Below are positions 44,809-54,131 of a stretch of DNA of 57,741 nt, piece by piece. Source of the DNA: Pedobacter sp. ASV28 (GTDB taxonomy: Bacteria; Bacteroidota; Bacteroidia; Sphingobacteriales; Sphingobacteriaceae). Every line of letters begins with the position of its first letter. Within the stretch, counting starts at the first letter, position 1. Position numbers and translations under genes: made by a program. A model generated the notes under the pieces. That model ran no database searches and had not been told where the DNA came from. It saw nothing but the letters and a program-made list of their open reading frames with translations. The stretch spans positions 1-57,741 of the forward strand of contig NZ_JAELTN010000034.1 in assembly GCF_016428855.1 (NCBI RefSeq), in the 5' to 3' direction.

Positions 44809-46392
44809 ATGAATAAACATCACCTGAAAAGTCTGGTTGCTATAGGTTTATTGGCAGCAGCTCCATTTTTAGCATCTGCCCAATCTCAAAAACTGAATTG
44901 GTATAATCTAGATCTTAAAACTGATAGCGTTTTTGGTATCAGTACAGAAAAAGCGTACAGTGAACTTTTAAAAGGTAAAAAATCAACTCCCGTTATTGTT
45001 GGTGTTTTAGACGCTGGGGTAGATTACAAGCACGAAGACCTGAAAAGGATCATGTGGGTCAATAAAAAAGAGAAGGCTGGCAATGGTAAAGATGACGATA
45101 AAAATGGCTACATAGATGATATTCATGGTTGGAACTTTATTGGAGGTAAAAATGGTTCGGTCAATCATGAAACGTTAGAGCTTACCCGCTTGGTACGTAG
45201 AGATCAGGCACGTTTTGCCAATGTAACTGAGGAAAATGTGCCTGCAAAAGACAAGGCAGATTATGAAACTTATCTTGGAAATAAAAGAGCACTAGAAACA
45301 GGGCTGGCTAAAGCTAAAGCATCCTTAATTGGTTACACCAATAGGAAAGAAAATATTGATGCTTTGGTAAAGAAAATTGGGAAGGATAATCCTACACTGG
45401 AAGAGGTGAAAAATTATACACCAGAAGGCCAAAAAGAATCCGATGCCAAAAGAATTCTTGTGCAAAATATGGTCAATGCAGATTTTGCTTCATTTTATGA
45501 GGCTCAGATAAAAGCACCCTATGATTATTTTTATGATCAGGTAAATTACAATTACAATTTAGCCTATGATCCTCGTAGTATAGTGGGAGATAACCCTAAC
45601 GATAGTAAAGAGCGTATTTACGGCAATAATGATGTACAAGGCCCAGATGCTTTGCACGGTACCCATGTGGCAGGTATTATTGCTGCAGACCGTACCAATA
45701 ATATTGGTATTAATGGGGTGGCAGACAATGTATTGATCATGAGCGTACGTACCGTGCCTAATGGCGATGAGCGAGACAAGGACGTAGCAAATGCCATCCG
45801 CTATGCAGCAGATAATGGCGCAAAGGTATTGAACATGAGCTTTGGAAAGGCTTATGTTTGGGATAAGTCGGTGGTAGATGAAGCTATTAAATATGCAGTG
45901 AGCAAAGATGTTTTATTGGTACAAGCTGCAGGGAATGATAATAACGATATTGATGTGGCCCCTAATTATCCTTCTAATAAAGATGTAGATGCTAATATAC
46001 GTAAATCTTGGATTACCGTTGGAGCATCAGGACCAAAAAGTGGCGATAAGTTAAAAGCATCTTTCTCTAATTATGGTAAGGTGAATGTAGATGTTTTTGC
46101 ACCAGGAGTAGCCATTTATTCGACAGTGCCTGACCAAAAATATTTAGATGAGAATGGAACAAGTATGGCTTCGCCAGTGGTGGCAGGTTTGGCAGCGTTA
46201 ATACGTTCATATTATCCAAAACTAACCGCTCCTCAGGTAAAGGAAATTATTGTAAAATCTGTAGAGAAGATCGACTATAATGTAAGTTTTAGAAAAGGAG
46301 CAGATGTAGTCAGCGTACCTTTTGCCAACCTATCGGTTTCTGGAGGCATCGTAAACGCCTACAATGCGTTAAAGTTGGCTGCCACGTATTAA
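44809..46392 (+). CDS. Subtilisin-like serine protease (S8), exported
   Basis: The 527 residues start with a signal peptide (ending FLASAQ). The catalytic triad is visible: Asp68 in GVLDAGVDYKHEDL, His283 in HGTHVAGIIAAD and Ser452 in GTSMASPVVAGLAAL, with the oxyanion Asn in VQAAGNDNND. A long insert (about residues 100-265) between Asp and His is helical and charged, typical of Bacteroidota members. No C-terminal sorting domain is present, so it is probably periplasmic or released. It is monocistronic. Confidence 0.94.
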   Translation: MNKHHLKSLVAIGLLAAAPFLASAQSQKLNWYNLDLKTDSVFGISTEKAYSELLKGKKSTPVIVGVLDAGVDYKHEDLKRIMWVNKKEKAGNGKDDDKNGYIDDIHGWNFIGGKNGSVNHETLELTRLVRRDQARFANVTEENVPAKDKADYETYLGNKRALETGLAKAKASLIGYTNRKENIDALVKKIGKDNPTLEEVKNYTPEGQKESDAKRILVQNMVNADFASFYEAQIKAPYDYFYDQVNYNYNLAYDPRSIVGDNPNDSKERIYGNNDVQGPDALHGTHVAGIIAADRTNNIGINGVADNVLIMSVRTVPNGDERDKDVANAIRYAADNGAKVLNMSFGKAYVWDKSVVDEAIKYAVSKDVLLVQAAGNDNNDIDVAPNYPSNKDVDANIRKSWITVGASGPKSGDKLKASFSNYGKVNVDVFAPGVAIYSTVPDQKYLDENGTSMASPVVAGLAALIRSYYPKLTAPQVKEIIVKSVEKIDYNVSFRKGADVVSVPFANLSVSGGIVNAYNALKLAATY

Positions 46393-46413
46393 CTAGGACC
46401 GGTATCTTTTCGT

Positions 46414-46510
46414 AAAGGTGTCTGAAGAATCAAATCATTATCCCTGTGAAAAACAGGAATGCCAAAGAGAATATTGGATAGATGATAGACGAGGTTTTTT
46501 GGACACCTTT
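46414..46510. terminator. Weak candidate terminator region between convergent genes
   Basis: AAAGGTGTC (46414-46422) and GACACCTTT (46502-46510) are complementary but 79 bases apart; a smaller hairpin, CCTGT-GAAAA-ACAGG, lies between. The right arm is followed by TT. Confidence 0.3.
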
Positions 46511-48010
46511 TTATTTAATTGGCATTTTCATACTTCCCGTTTCTTTTAGTTGCACATGCCAGCTAAAAGCTTCTTCTAATAAATGCGGTGTTTGGCCCCC
46601 TTTCAAACAAGCTCTTTCAAAATAGTCTTGTAGTTGTTGCTTGTATTGGGGATGTACACACTTTTCGATAATGACTTTGGCCCGCTGTCTCGGTGCCAGT
46701 CCACGTAGGTCGGCTAACCCCTGTTCGGTTACAATAATATCTACATCATGTTCACAATGGTCAACATGCGATACCATAGGCACAATACAGGAAATTTTAT
46801 GGTCTTTGGCTACCGAAGAAGTGACAAAAATACTAAGGTAAGAGTTGCGGGCAAAGTCACCAGAACCACCAATGCCATTCATCATGTGTGTACCACCGAT
46901 ATGGGTAGAGTTTACGTTGCCATAAATATCACATTCTAAAGCGGTATTCATCGCTATAACTCCCAATCTTCTAATTACTTCGGCAGCATTGCTAATGTCT
47001 TGAGGACGTAGTACAATCTTGTTTTTATAAGCTTCAAAATTAGAAAAAATCTTGTCGTAGTATGCTTGTGATACTGTTATGGATGACCCGGAAGCAAATA
47101 GCAGTTTTCCGGAGTCCAGCAAATCGAATGTACTGTCTTGTAAAACTTCCGAATACATGGTTAAATCTTCAAAATCACTATGTGTAAATCCTGTAAGCAC
47201 AGCATTGGCCACTTTACCAATTCCAGCTTGTAATGGCAGTAGCGATTTGGTTAAATTACCCCTGGCCACTTCACGATTAAAGAATCCAATTAAATGATTG
47301 GCAATGGCTGTAGTAGCGTCATCTGGAGCTTCAATGTCGGCTGGACTGTCTGTTTTAGAGGTGATTACAATGCCCGCTATCTTATCGGGATTAATGGAAA
47401 TGGCCGAAGTGCCAATTTTTGAGTAGGCTTTGGTAATTGGAATTTCCTTTCGGTTTGGATATTCTCCCGTGGAAAAAATATCATGAACCCCCTGAATAGA
47501 TAGGGGAACAGATAAGTTGAGTTCAATAATGATTTTCTCTGCCAAGGCGGCAAAAGAGGCCGAATTTCCAATCGAGGTAGTTGGAATAATGCTGCCATCT
47601 TCTTCAATTAAGCAGGCTTCGAGTATGGCAATGTCTATTTTGGGGAAGTTGTTTGCCCTTAATAGGTTGGCTGTTTCGCCCAAATGTTGATCTATAAAAA
47701 ATACCTCTCCATTATTGATCGCTTTTCGTAGAACGGGATCTACCTGAAAAGGAAGCCGCAACGATAGTGCTTTTGCTTCTGCCAATGCACCATCGGTTCC
47801 ATAACCTAAAGAGGCACCGGTCATTAACGTGATCTTTAATGAATCTTTGTGGGCCCTTTCGGCTAAGGCCATGAGTACAGCTTTACTATCGCCAGCCTTG
47901 GTGAAGCCACTAGAAGCGACCACCATCTTGTCTTTAAACAGCAATGCAGCCTGTTCTGCACTAATGATAAGTTGTTCTAGTGTAGGTTTACGTATTCTGT
48001 TTTCATACAT
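46511..48010 (-). CDS. Acetyl-CoA hydrolase/transferase family, probable succinyl-CoA:acetate CoA-transferase
   Basis: The frame opens at 48031; the ATG at 48010 (MYENRIRKPTLEQ) looks the likeliest start, giving 499 residues, but earlier ATGs cannot be excluded. The class I CoA-transferase blocks are present: GFTKAGDSKAVLMAL, MTGASLGYGTDGALAEA, GIGKVANAVLTGFTHSDF, and MYSEVLQDS, whose Glu (residue 295 counted from 48031, 288 from 48010) is the expected covalent CoA carrier. GGSGDFARNSYLSIF is the C-terminal family block. It moves CoA between succinate and acetate or related acids. No operon partner is seen. Confidence 0.9.
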   Translation of the reverse strand: MYENRIRKPTLEQLIISAEQAALLFKDKMVVASSGFTKAGDSKAVLMALAERAHKDSLKITLMTGASLGYGTDGALAEAKALSLRLPFQVDPVLRKAINNGEVFFIDQHLGETANLLRANNFPKIDIAILEACLIEEDGSIIPTTSIGNSASFAALAEKIIIELNLSVPLSIQGVHDIFSTGEYPNRKEIPITKAYSKIGTSAISINPDKIAGIVITSKTDSPADIEAPDDATTAIANHLIGFFNREVARGNLTKSLLPLQAGIGKVANAVLTGFTHSDFEDLTMYSEVLQDSTFDLLDSGKLLFASGSSITVSQAYYDKIFSNFEAYKNKIVLRPQDISNAAEVIRRLGVIAMNTALECDIYGNVNSTHIGGTHMMNGIGGSGDFARNSYLSIFVTSSVAKDHKISCIVPMVSHVDHCEHDVDIIVTEQGLADLRGLAPRQRAKVIIEKCVHPQYKQQLQDYFERACLKGGQTPHLLEEAFSWHVQLKETGSMKMPIK

Positions 48011-48155
48011 ATGATTTGATATCATTAACAAAGGTGTTCTGGCAGACCAAGTCTATAACCAAATGTAAAAAAATAACGTCTGCCTGGTGTTTTAAATTTC
48101 AATAGGAATTCTGATTTTGATCAGTTTTCTAACTATATATTCCAGTTAATTTGGC

Positions 48156-48458
48156 CTATTTGCCAATAGCCTGATAAATTTCGGCATATAACAGGCCGCT
48201 ACCACCACCATAATGTTTTACCACAGGAGTATCCTGTTGCAGCTTTTCCAAATGTAGTTTTAATACTTCTTCCTGTCTATCGTCAATGCCTGCGCCGATT
48301 AGTATCAAATGATAGGCTTTTGCATAGCAATGCTCGAGCGCATCATTTAGGCTAAATGCCGTTGCGGCATGCCACTGATCTTTCTTGTCTATTAAGCGGG
48401 CAATGGTTTTAACGATAGGCTCATTGGTGCCTATAATTAAAATTTCAATTTTTTGCAT
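48156..48458 (-). CDS. Receiver-like small protein without phosphoacceptor
   Basis: The 100 residues follow the alpha/beta pattern of a response-regulator receiver (IEILIIGTN, AYHLILIGAGIDD, DTPVVKHYGGGSG). The acidic pocket and the Asp at the end of strand 3 are missing (LILIGAG). It therefore cannot be phosphorylated in the usual way, if the fold is right. It starts 4 bases after the pirin stop codon, so the two are co-transcribed. I know of no function for it. Confidence 0.65.
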   Translation of the reverse strand: MQKIEILIIGTNEPIVKTIARLIDKKDQWHAATAFSLNDALEHCYAKAYHLILIGAGIDDRQEEVLKLHLEKLQQDTPVVKHYGGGSGLLYAEIYQAIGK

Positions 48459-48462
48459 GTGC

Positions 48463-49176
48463 TTAGAATTTCATGGGAACCTCCATCAGTAAAAATTCGG
48501 CATTTTCGGCGGCCTTCACTTCAAAACTATCGGTATCCCAAATACCAAGACCATCTCTTATAGCTAAAGGTTGACCATTTACTTCCAAACGACCACTTAG
48601 TACAAAAACATAAACGCCATTCTCTTTTTTGTTCAATGTATAAGTCCTGCTGGTCGACTTATCAAAGTTGGCTAAATTGAACCAGGCATCCTGATAGATC
48701 CATACACCCGCATCGTCTGCATTTGGCGATAGAATTTGTATAAACTCATTTCTGGTGTCTTTATCTATGTTTATCTGGTCGTATCGGGGTGCTACATTTC
48801 TTTGGTTGGGGAAAACCCATATCTGTAAAAATTTGGCCGGGTGGTTCGGATCTGAATTATATTCGGAATGATAAATTCCAGTTCCGGCGCTCATTACCTG
48901 TATTTCGCCAGCTTTAATGGTGGCTACATTTCCCATGCTGTCTTTGTGTTGCAATTCGCCTTCCAAAGGAATGGAAATGATCTCCATGTTGTCGTGTGGA
49001 TGTTCCCCAAAGCCCATGCCGCCAGTTACGAAATCGTCGTTAAGTACTCTTAGTGCACCAAAATGGATGCGTTCGGGGTTGTAATATCCAGCAAAGCTGA
49101 AAGAATGGAAACTTTTTAACCAACCATGATCTGCCGCTCCACGGGTGTTGGCTGGATGTAATACTGTTTGTGCCAT
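48463..49176 (-). CDS. Pirin-family cupin protein
   Basis: The frame opens at 49257, but the ATG at 49176 (MAQTVLHPANTRG) has a strong AAAAGGAG site 7 bases upstream and matches family starts; it gives 237 residues. The N-terminal cupin has EHPHDNMEIISIPLEGELQH and AGTGIYHSEYN, which hold the His/Glu metal ligands of pirins. Some pirins degrade quercetin, others act as redox sensors; which applies is unknown. The following receiver-like gene is in the same operon. Confidence 0.9.
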   Translation of the reverse strand: MAQTVLHPANTRGAADHGWLKSFHSFSFAGYYNPERIHFGALRVLNDDFVTGGMGFGEHPHDNMEIISIPLEGELQHKDSMGNVATIKAGEIQVMSAGTGIYHSEYNSDPNHPAKFLQIWVFPNQRNVAPRYDQINIDKDTRNEFIQILSPNADDAGVWIYQDAWFNLANFDKSTSRTYTLNKKENGVYVFVLSGRLEVNGQPLAIRDGLGIWDTDSFEVKAAENAEFLLMEVPMKF

Positions 49177-49431
49177 TTTTATTCTCCTTTTAATGACACA
49201 AATGTACAGCATAAGTAGCTGCTTGCTATTGATGTAGGATAAGAAAGAAAATCCCACAAAAAAATATTAAACAATTAAACAATTAAGTTCCTTAATCAAT
49301 TGACAGTTTTATTTTAATAGTGAAACAATCCAACAATTAAACCATAGCGCATTAAACGATTTCCTGTCTTCTAAACGTCATTCGTAAATCTAAAGTCGTA
49401 TTTTGCGTTACCAAATAGATAACTTAGTGGT

Positions 49432-50574
49432 ATGATTAATAGGGCTACCTACCAAGCAGCGAAAATTGTGGCTTCTACCATAGAAGCACATTTTGCCAGT
49501 CACCTGGCTGAAGCCAATAAAAAAGGCGAAGTTGATTTGGCTCCCCAACCTCCTGCACGCGTAATAGAAGCAATTATAGACGCCGCTTTTTGGAGCAGTT
49601 TGCGCAAGGAAGAGGGCCATTCTCCTAAAATATCTATTGCCTTTTTACCACCAGAACAAGCTACTAAGCCTTTGTTGTTCAATCAGATGTTGCCCTTAAA
49701 TCCCACTGTACTTACTAAATTGGCTCCGGGGGTAGAGAGAGGAGGGATACATATTGGGGTTTGGCATGATGGTTACAATCTGCATATTTGGGGGACTACC
49801 TTGAATATTCCGAACTATTGCTTTGTAGTTGATGTTTCAGAACCTGGTTTATTGGTTGTAAAACACCGTAGAATCTATGGTTTCGGTAAGTTCACCAACG
49901 TAGCTGTACTCAAAGGAGACCAGATTAAAATTGTAAATGAAAAGGGAGCAAGTCAGGGCGATTGTCCTAGTATATTGCTGTCGTTGTTAGACCTTACTGC
50001 ACATTCTTATTGGAACGATTCGGCAAATATCCTGATACAACTTTCCGTGTCCATGAGGGCCCACGGTAGGGGCGGTGCGGTATTGGTGGTTCCTCAAGAT
50101 TCGAAGGATTGGGAGACATCGGTAATACACCCCATTAATTATGCCTTAACACCGTCATTTAAGGGCTTGGCCGATCTGGTGAGAAAAGACCGTACAGAAG
50201 CTAGCGAAATTTTTTGGCAAACTGCCCTAAAAAGAGAAATAGATCATTTGGCTGGGCTTACCGCTGTAGATGGCGCTACAATCATTACCGATGAGTATGA
50301 GTTGTTGGCCTTTGGTGCTAAAACAGGAAGGGCCAATAGCAGTGAACACATACAACAAATTTTATTTTCTGAACCTATCAATGATGGAGAGGCAATTATT
50401 GTACACCCCGCAAAAATAGGAGGAACTAGGCATCTTTCTGCAGCACAGTTTGTTTTTGATCAACGCAATGCTTTGGCACTTGTTGCTTCCCAGGACGGCC
50501 ATTTCACTATATTTAGCTGGTCTATATATTTGAATATGGTACAGGCACATCGTATTGATGCGCTCTTATTGTAA
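49432..50574 (+). CDS. Diadenylate-cyclase-like protein with N-terminal sensor-type region
   Basis: The 380 residues divide into an N-terminal part of about 200 residues and a C-terminal domain with the DisA/DAC pattern: MRAHGRGGAVLVVP, Asp280-Gly-Ala (VDGATIITD), and GGTRHLSAAQF (331-340). These correspond to the DGA and RHR active-site motifs that make c-di-AMP from two ATP, except that the third residue of RHR is Leu335. I recall related proteins annotated as DACNV sensor-domain proteins. Activity is uncertain. No membrane segments are visible. It is divergent from pirin and convergent with a small membrane protein. Confidence 0.75.
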   Translation: MINRATYQAAKIVASTIEAHFASHLAEANKKGEVDLAPQPPARVIEAIIDAAFWSSLRKEEGHSPKISIAFLPPEQATKPLLFNQMLPLNPTVLTKLAPGVERGGIHIGVWHDGYNLHIWGTTLNIPNYCFVVDVSEPGLLVVKHRRIYGFGKFTNVAVLKGDQIKIVNEKGASQGDCPSILLSLLDLTAHSYWNDSANILIQLSVSMRAHGRGGAVLVVPQDSKDWETSVIHPINYALTPSFKGLADLVRKDRTEASEIFWQTALKREIDHLAGLTAVDGATIITDEYELLAFGAKTGRANSSEHIQQILFSEPINDGEAIIVHPAKIGGTRHLSAAQFVFDQRNALALVASQDGHFTIFSWSIYLNMVQAHRIDALLL

Positions 50575-50578
50575 TAAG

Positions 50579-50740
50579 TTAACTGGTTAACACGGCTCCA
50601 ATTATGGTGATTACCAACATGGCCAGCATCACAATACGATCTGCTTTAACCCTTTCCTTATAAGTAGAAGCCTTGGCAACTTCATTGCTCTTGGTATTTG
50701 TATAGACAGATAAGTGCGGTTGTTGTAATCTCGCTAACAT
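50579..50740 (-). CDS. Small single-pass membrane protein (53 residues)
   Basis: An ATG at 50740 preceded by AGAAAGGAGT, a good ribosome-binding site, opens a 53-codon frame ending TAA at 50579. The product starts MLARLQQPHLSVYTNTKSNE, has a charged middle (YKERVKADR) and ends in one hydrophobic segment, IVMLAMLVITIIGAVL. It is tail-anchored in layout. It ends 4 bases from the stop codon of the diadenylate-cyclase-like gene, convergently. I recognise no family. Confidence 0.6.
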   Translation of the reverse strand: MLARLQQPHLSVYTNTKSNEVAKASTYKERVKADRIVMLAMLVITIIGAVLTS

Positions 50741-50974
50741 GGCTTACTCCTTTCTTAATTAATATTTTGAATGTAGCAAAATGTAAGCCAATGAACATGA
50801 GTATGTTAAAATGTGGAAAAGTTATGTTTTTTATTCTAATTTATTCCTGAAGGTTTTGTGGGGTAGGTAGAAATGTCTGTTTTTATGAACAATTGCCATT
50901 GTACAAAGGGTCAATTTTAGATCATTCAAATGCTTAGCTCATATCAAGCTTCAGATTAAATAGTCAAGATAGAC

Positions 50975-50998
50975 TTTGGGTGGGCAGTCCCGCCCAAA
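50975..50998. other. GC-rich hairpin downstream of proA
   Basis: TTTGGG-T-GGG pairs with CCC-G-CCCAAA around a CAGT loop, an isolated GC-rich stem in AT-rich DNA 31 bases past the proA stop codon. There is no T-run after it on either strand, so it is not a classical terminator, but it may protect or end the proBA message. The rest of 50741-51028 shows nothing else. Confidence 0.5.
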
Positions 50999-51028
50999 AT
51001 CATATGTTTTAAAAAACTTCAGTACTTT

Positions 51029-52276
51029 TTAAGCCCTTACTTGTCCATTACCGGTAACCAGCCATTTATAACTGGTTAATTCTTCTAATGCCATTGGGCC
51101 ACGGGCATGTAGTTTTTGCGTGCTAATGCCAATTTCTGCACCTAGCCCAAACTGCGCCCCATCGGTAAAAGCGGTAGAGGCATTGGCATATACGGCAGCT
51201 GCATCTACCTGATTTAAGAACAGGGCAATATTCTCAGCATTTTCAGTAATGATGGCTTCGCTATGCTTAGAGCTATAAGAGGCAATGTGGTCAAGTGCTT
51301 CATTAATATCTTTAACCATTTTAACGGCCATTTTTAGGGAGAGAAATTCGGTGCCAAAATGTTCTGGCATGGCCTTGTGCAATAAATGAGCAGGGTAGGT
51401 GCTCTTTAATAGATGATAGCTATCTTCATCGGCATAAAGTTCTACTTCTTTTGCTGCCAAGGGGGATACCAAAAATGGTAAGTCTTTTAATCTGGCTTCA
51501 TGCACCAATACACAGTCTAGTGCATTGCAAACGCTAACTCTTCTGGTTTTGGCATTGGCAATAATTATTTTTCCTTTTTCCAGATCTGCTGAAGCATCAA
51601 AAAAAGTGTGTACAATGCCTGCGCCAGTTTCTATAACAGGGATTTTACTATGATCGCGTACATAATTGATAAGTGATTGACTACCTCTTGGAATAAGTAC
51701 GTCTACATATCCTGTAGCATTTAAAAGCGCTTCGGTAGCGGAACGGTCTGCTGGCAAGAGTGTAAGGGAATTTATATTGATCTGGTGTTTTTCTAATACA
51801 TCGTGTATCACTTTACAGATTGCCAGATTGGAAAATGCTGCATCGCTACCTCCTTTTAATACAGCAACATTTCCGGTTTTAAAGCAGAGGGTAAAAACAT
51901 CAACGGTGACATTGGGCCTGGCCTCATAAATCACACCAACTACCCCTAAAGGTACACGTACCTTTTTAATATTAAGGTTGTTGGGCAAAGTTTTTTCCTG
52001 AATGATATTGCCTAATGGATTAGCTAGATTGGCTACGTTTTTAACATCATTGGCTATATCTTGTATACGGTCTTTTGTTAATTTTAACCGATCATATTTT
52101 GGATCTGTAGCAGGCATGCGCTCCAAATCTTTCTGATTTTCAGCCAGAATGAAAGGGCTGTTTTCTATTAAGGCAATTGCTAAATTATTAAGGACTAAAT
52201 TAATCGTTTCCTTGTTTAGGGAAATGATGTTTCTGGTCGCTTGCTTCGCTTGTTCGAAATATATAGTGTGGTTCAT
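51029..52276 (-). CDS. proA: Glutamate-5-semialdehyde dehydrogenase
   Basis: The 415 residues match gamma-glutamyl phosphate reductase. [20 protein letters not shown] and [14 protein letters not shown] bind the cofactor, and Cys250 in [12 protein letters not shown] is the catalytic thiol. It makes glutamate-5-semialdehyde from glutamyl-5-phosphate, the second step of proline synthesis. It lies downstream of proB with a 91-base gap, so the two form the usual proBA pair. The assignment is secure. Confidence 0.96.
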   Translation of the reverse strand: MNHTIYFEQAKQATRNIISLNKETINLVLNNLAIALIENSPFILAENQKDLERMPATDPKYDRLKLTKDRIQDIANDVKNVANLANPLGNIIQEKTLPNNLNIKKVRVPLGVVGVIYEARPNVTVDVFTLCFKTGNVAVLKGGSDAAFSNLAICKVIHDVLEKHQININSLTLLPADRSATEALLNATGYVDVLIPRGSQSLINYVRDHSKIPVIETGAGIVHTFFDASADLEKGKIIIANAKTRRVSVCNALDCVLVHEARLKDLPFLVSPLAAKEVELYADEDSYHLLKSTYPAHLLHKAMPEHFGTEFLSLKMAVKMVKDINEALDHIASYSSKHSEAIITENAENIALFLNQVDAAAVYANASTAFTDGAQFGLGAEIGISTQKLHARGPMALEELTSYKWLVTGNGQVRA

Positions 52277-52367
52277 TTGTTTTACTGGTTAACTGTTTAA
52301 ATCGGTTGATCGTTGTTTTAAAGCTCGGATTCAACTCCTCGGACCTTAGGTTTTTGGACTTTTTTAG

Positions 52368-53447
52368 CTAAATGGCAGCATAAAAATAGTCGTAGTGTAC
52401 TAAGGGTTTCTCGTTCTTCTGTCCAATTCTTTCCCTGGCCTTGTCAGATCCATATTTGGCAATACCTAGCCCTATCAATTTTTCTTCTTCATCCAAAATT
52501 TTAATAATATCACCTTTTAGAAAATCGGCCTTAATGGCAATAATGCCAACTGGTAATAGGCTAGTGGCCTTACCGGAAGTGAGTACGGCTTTGGCGCCAT
52601 TGTTTAACTGTACGGCACCGGTTGCCGCATTTTCTGCATGGGCAATCCACTTCTTTTTGCCCGATTTGATCTTGTCGGCTAAAAAATGCGTATGTACAAC
52701 TTTATGTGCTAGTAGATCTGTTAGAATATGATCGGTTTTCCCATTGGTAATATGAACATTGATGCCCAATTTGGCTACTTTTTGCGCAATGGTAGATTTG
52801 GTGATCATACCGCCCCTGCCGAATTGAGACTTTCCTGTGCTGATGAATGAGCTCAGATCCGTTAACGTGCCCTTTACCTGTTCAATTACTTTTGAACCAG
52901 GTAATTTGGGATCGCCATCGTAAATGCCATTTACATTAGAAAGGATAAACAGGGCATCGGCATTGAGCATTGAAGCAATTAAGCCAGCAAGTTCGTCATT
53001 ATCGGTGAACATTAGCTCTGTAACAGAAACAACATCGTTCTCGTTCACTACTGGTATTACGTTATTCTGTAATAGAATGTTCATACAGTTTTTCATGTTG
53101 AGGTAGTGTACACGATCTCTGAAATCCTCTTTGGTAACCAAAACTTGTGCGCATTTGATTTGATGCTGGCCAAAATAATCGGCATAAGTGTTGATCAGCT
53201 TTACTTGCCCAATAGCTGCCAATAGTTGACGGGTGGCTACAGCATCCTGTTTTTCAGATATCTTGATTAAACTGCGTCCAGCTGCAACGGCCCCAGAAGA
53301 TACCAAAATGATTTCAATGCCCTTTTGTTTAAGGGTAGACAATTGTGATACCAAATGCATAATACGTGTTTCATCTGGTAATCCATCTGCCTGTGTAATT
53401 ACATTAGAACCTATTTTAACGACGATTTTTTTATACTGTAAAGCCAT
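52368..53447 (-). CDS. proB: Glutamate 5-kinase with PUA domain
   Basis: The 359 residues contain an amino-acid kinase domain (VVKIGSNVITQADG, LVSSGAVAAG, VVNENDVVSVTE, GRGGMITKS) and a C-terminal PUA domain from about residue 275 (GAKAVLTSGKATSLLPVGI). It phosphorylates glutamate as the first committed step of proline synthesis and is normally inhibited by proline. It is transcribed first, ahead of proA. Confidence 0.96.
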   Translation of the reverse strand: MALQYKKIVVKIGSNVITQADGLPDETRIMHLVSQLSTLKQKGIEIILVSSGAVAAGRSLIKISEKQDAVATRQLLAAIGQVKLINTYADYFGQHQIKCAQVLVTKEDFRDRVHYLNMKNCMNILLQNNVIPVVNENDVVSVTELMFTDNDELAGLIASMLNADALFILSNVNGIYDGDPKLPGSKVIEQVKGTLTDLSSFISTGKSQFGRGGMITKSTIAQKVAKLGINVHITNGKTDHILTDLLAHKVVHTHFLADKIKSGKKKWIAHAENAATGAVQLNNGAKAVLTSGKATSLLPVGIIAIKADFLKGDIIKILDEEEKLIGLGIAKYGSDKARERIGQKNEKPLVHYDYFYAAI

Positions 53448-53728
53448 TGTTTGATCTGAAACTGCTAATCTACCAAATAAGTCGTGTTTTTCATAAGAAT
53501 TGCTTGTTTGCTATTTGATTTTTTGGAAGCTAAACGTTGTTAAACAAACCAGATTGAAGCTGAAATATGGCTAAAAGCGAAACTGATTTTGCCACGAAGA
53601 GCTATGTTGTTTTACAGAATCTAATAGAATTGCCCTCTTAAATTTCTATTTAAAAAAGTATATTAAAATTAAATATGTTGATTATCAGTTGTTTGTGTTT
53701 TATTTTGTTATTTTTATAGTACTATGTA

Positions 53729-53760
53729 TTGCATAATACTATATGAAACATATATCTTTG
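53729..53760 (+). promoter_or_regulatory. padR promoter with overlapping palindrome
   Basis: TTG (53729-53731) is followed after 21 bases by TATCTTTG (53753-53760), an exact -7 consensus. The palindrome TATATG-AAA-CATATA (53740-53754) overlaps the -7 box and could be the PadR site. The ATG at 53765 is only 4 bases past the box, so the transcript may have no leader. The rest of the 317-base gap from 53448 is AT-rich and otherwise featureless. Confidence 0.5.
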
Positions 53761-53764
53761 TATT

Positions 53765-54118
53765 ATGATAGCCGAAAATACGCAAACACAAATGCGCAAG
53801 GGCATACTGGAATACTGTGTGCTTCTAATCATCTCTAGGGGAGAGATTTATGCGTCAGATATCATTGCCGAGCTCAAACGAGCAAAGCTCTTGGTGGTAG
53901 AGGGTACCTTATATCCTTTGCTCACCAGGTTGAAGAATAATGGCTTGTTGAGTTACAATTGGGTGGAATCAACTTCGGGACCGCCACGTAAATATTATGT
54001 GCTTACTCCAGAGGGTAGGCAAATTCTAACGCAGCTGGATGGTACATGGCAAGAGCTAATGTACGCCATAACCACCTCCCAAAAAGGAGCAAACCAATCA
54101 ACAGAAGAAGAAAAATAG
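53765..54118 (+). CDS. PadR-family transcriptional regulator
   Basis: The 117 residues are a winged helix of the short PadR class: LEYCVLLIISRGEIYASDII, LVVEGTLYPLLTRLKNNGLL and GPPRKYYVLTPEGRQIL. It starts a two-gene operon with a PspC protein 13 bases downstream, a common pairing in Bacteroidota. It probably represses its own promoter, where a palindrome overlaps the -7 box. Confidence 0.92.
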   Translation: MIAENTQTQMRKGILEYCVLLIISRGEIYASDIIAELKRAKLLVVEGTLYPLLTRLKNNGLLSYNWVESTSGPPRKYYVLTPEGRQILTQLDGTWQELMYAITTSQKGANQSTEEEK

Positions 54119-54131
54119 AAATTAACCCACC

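Noticed and set aside
49177..49257. Earlier start for pirin (264 residues)
   Set aside because: The strong AAAAGGAG site lies directly before the ATG at 49176, and the extra residues are not pirin-like.
52296..52310. AATCGGTTGATC before proA as another LacI operator
   Set aside because: Only the central eight bases match; both TGCA arms are missing and the gene is unrelated to xylan.
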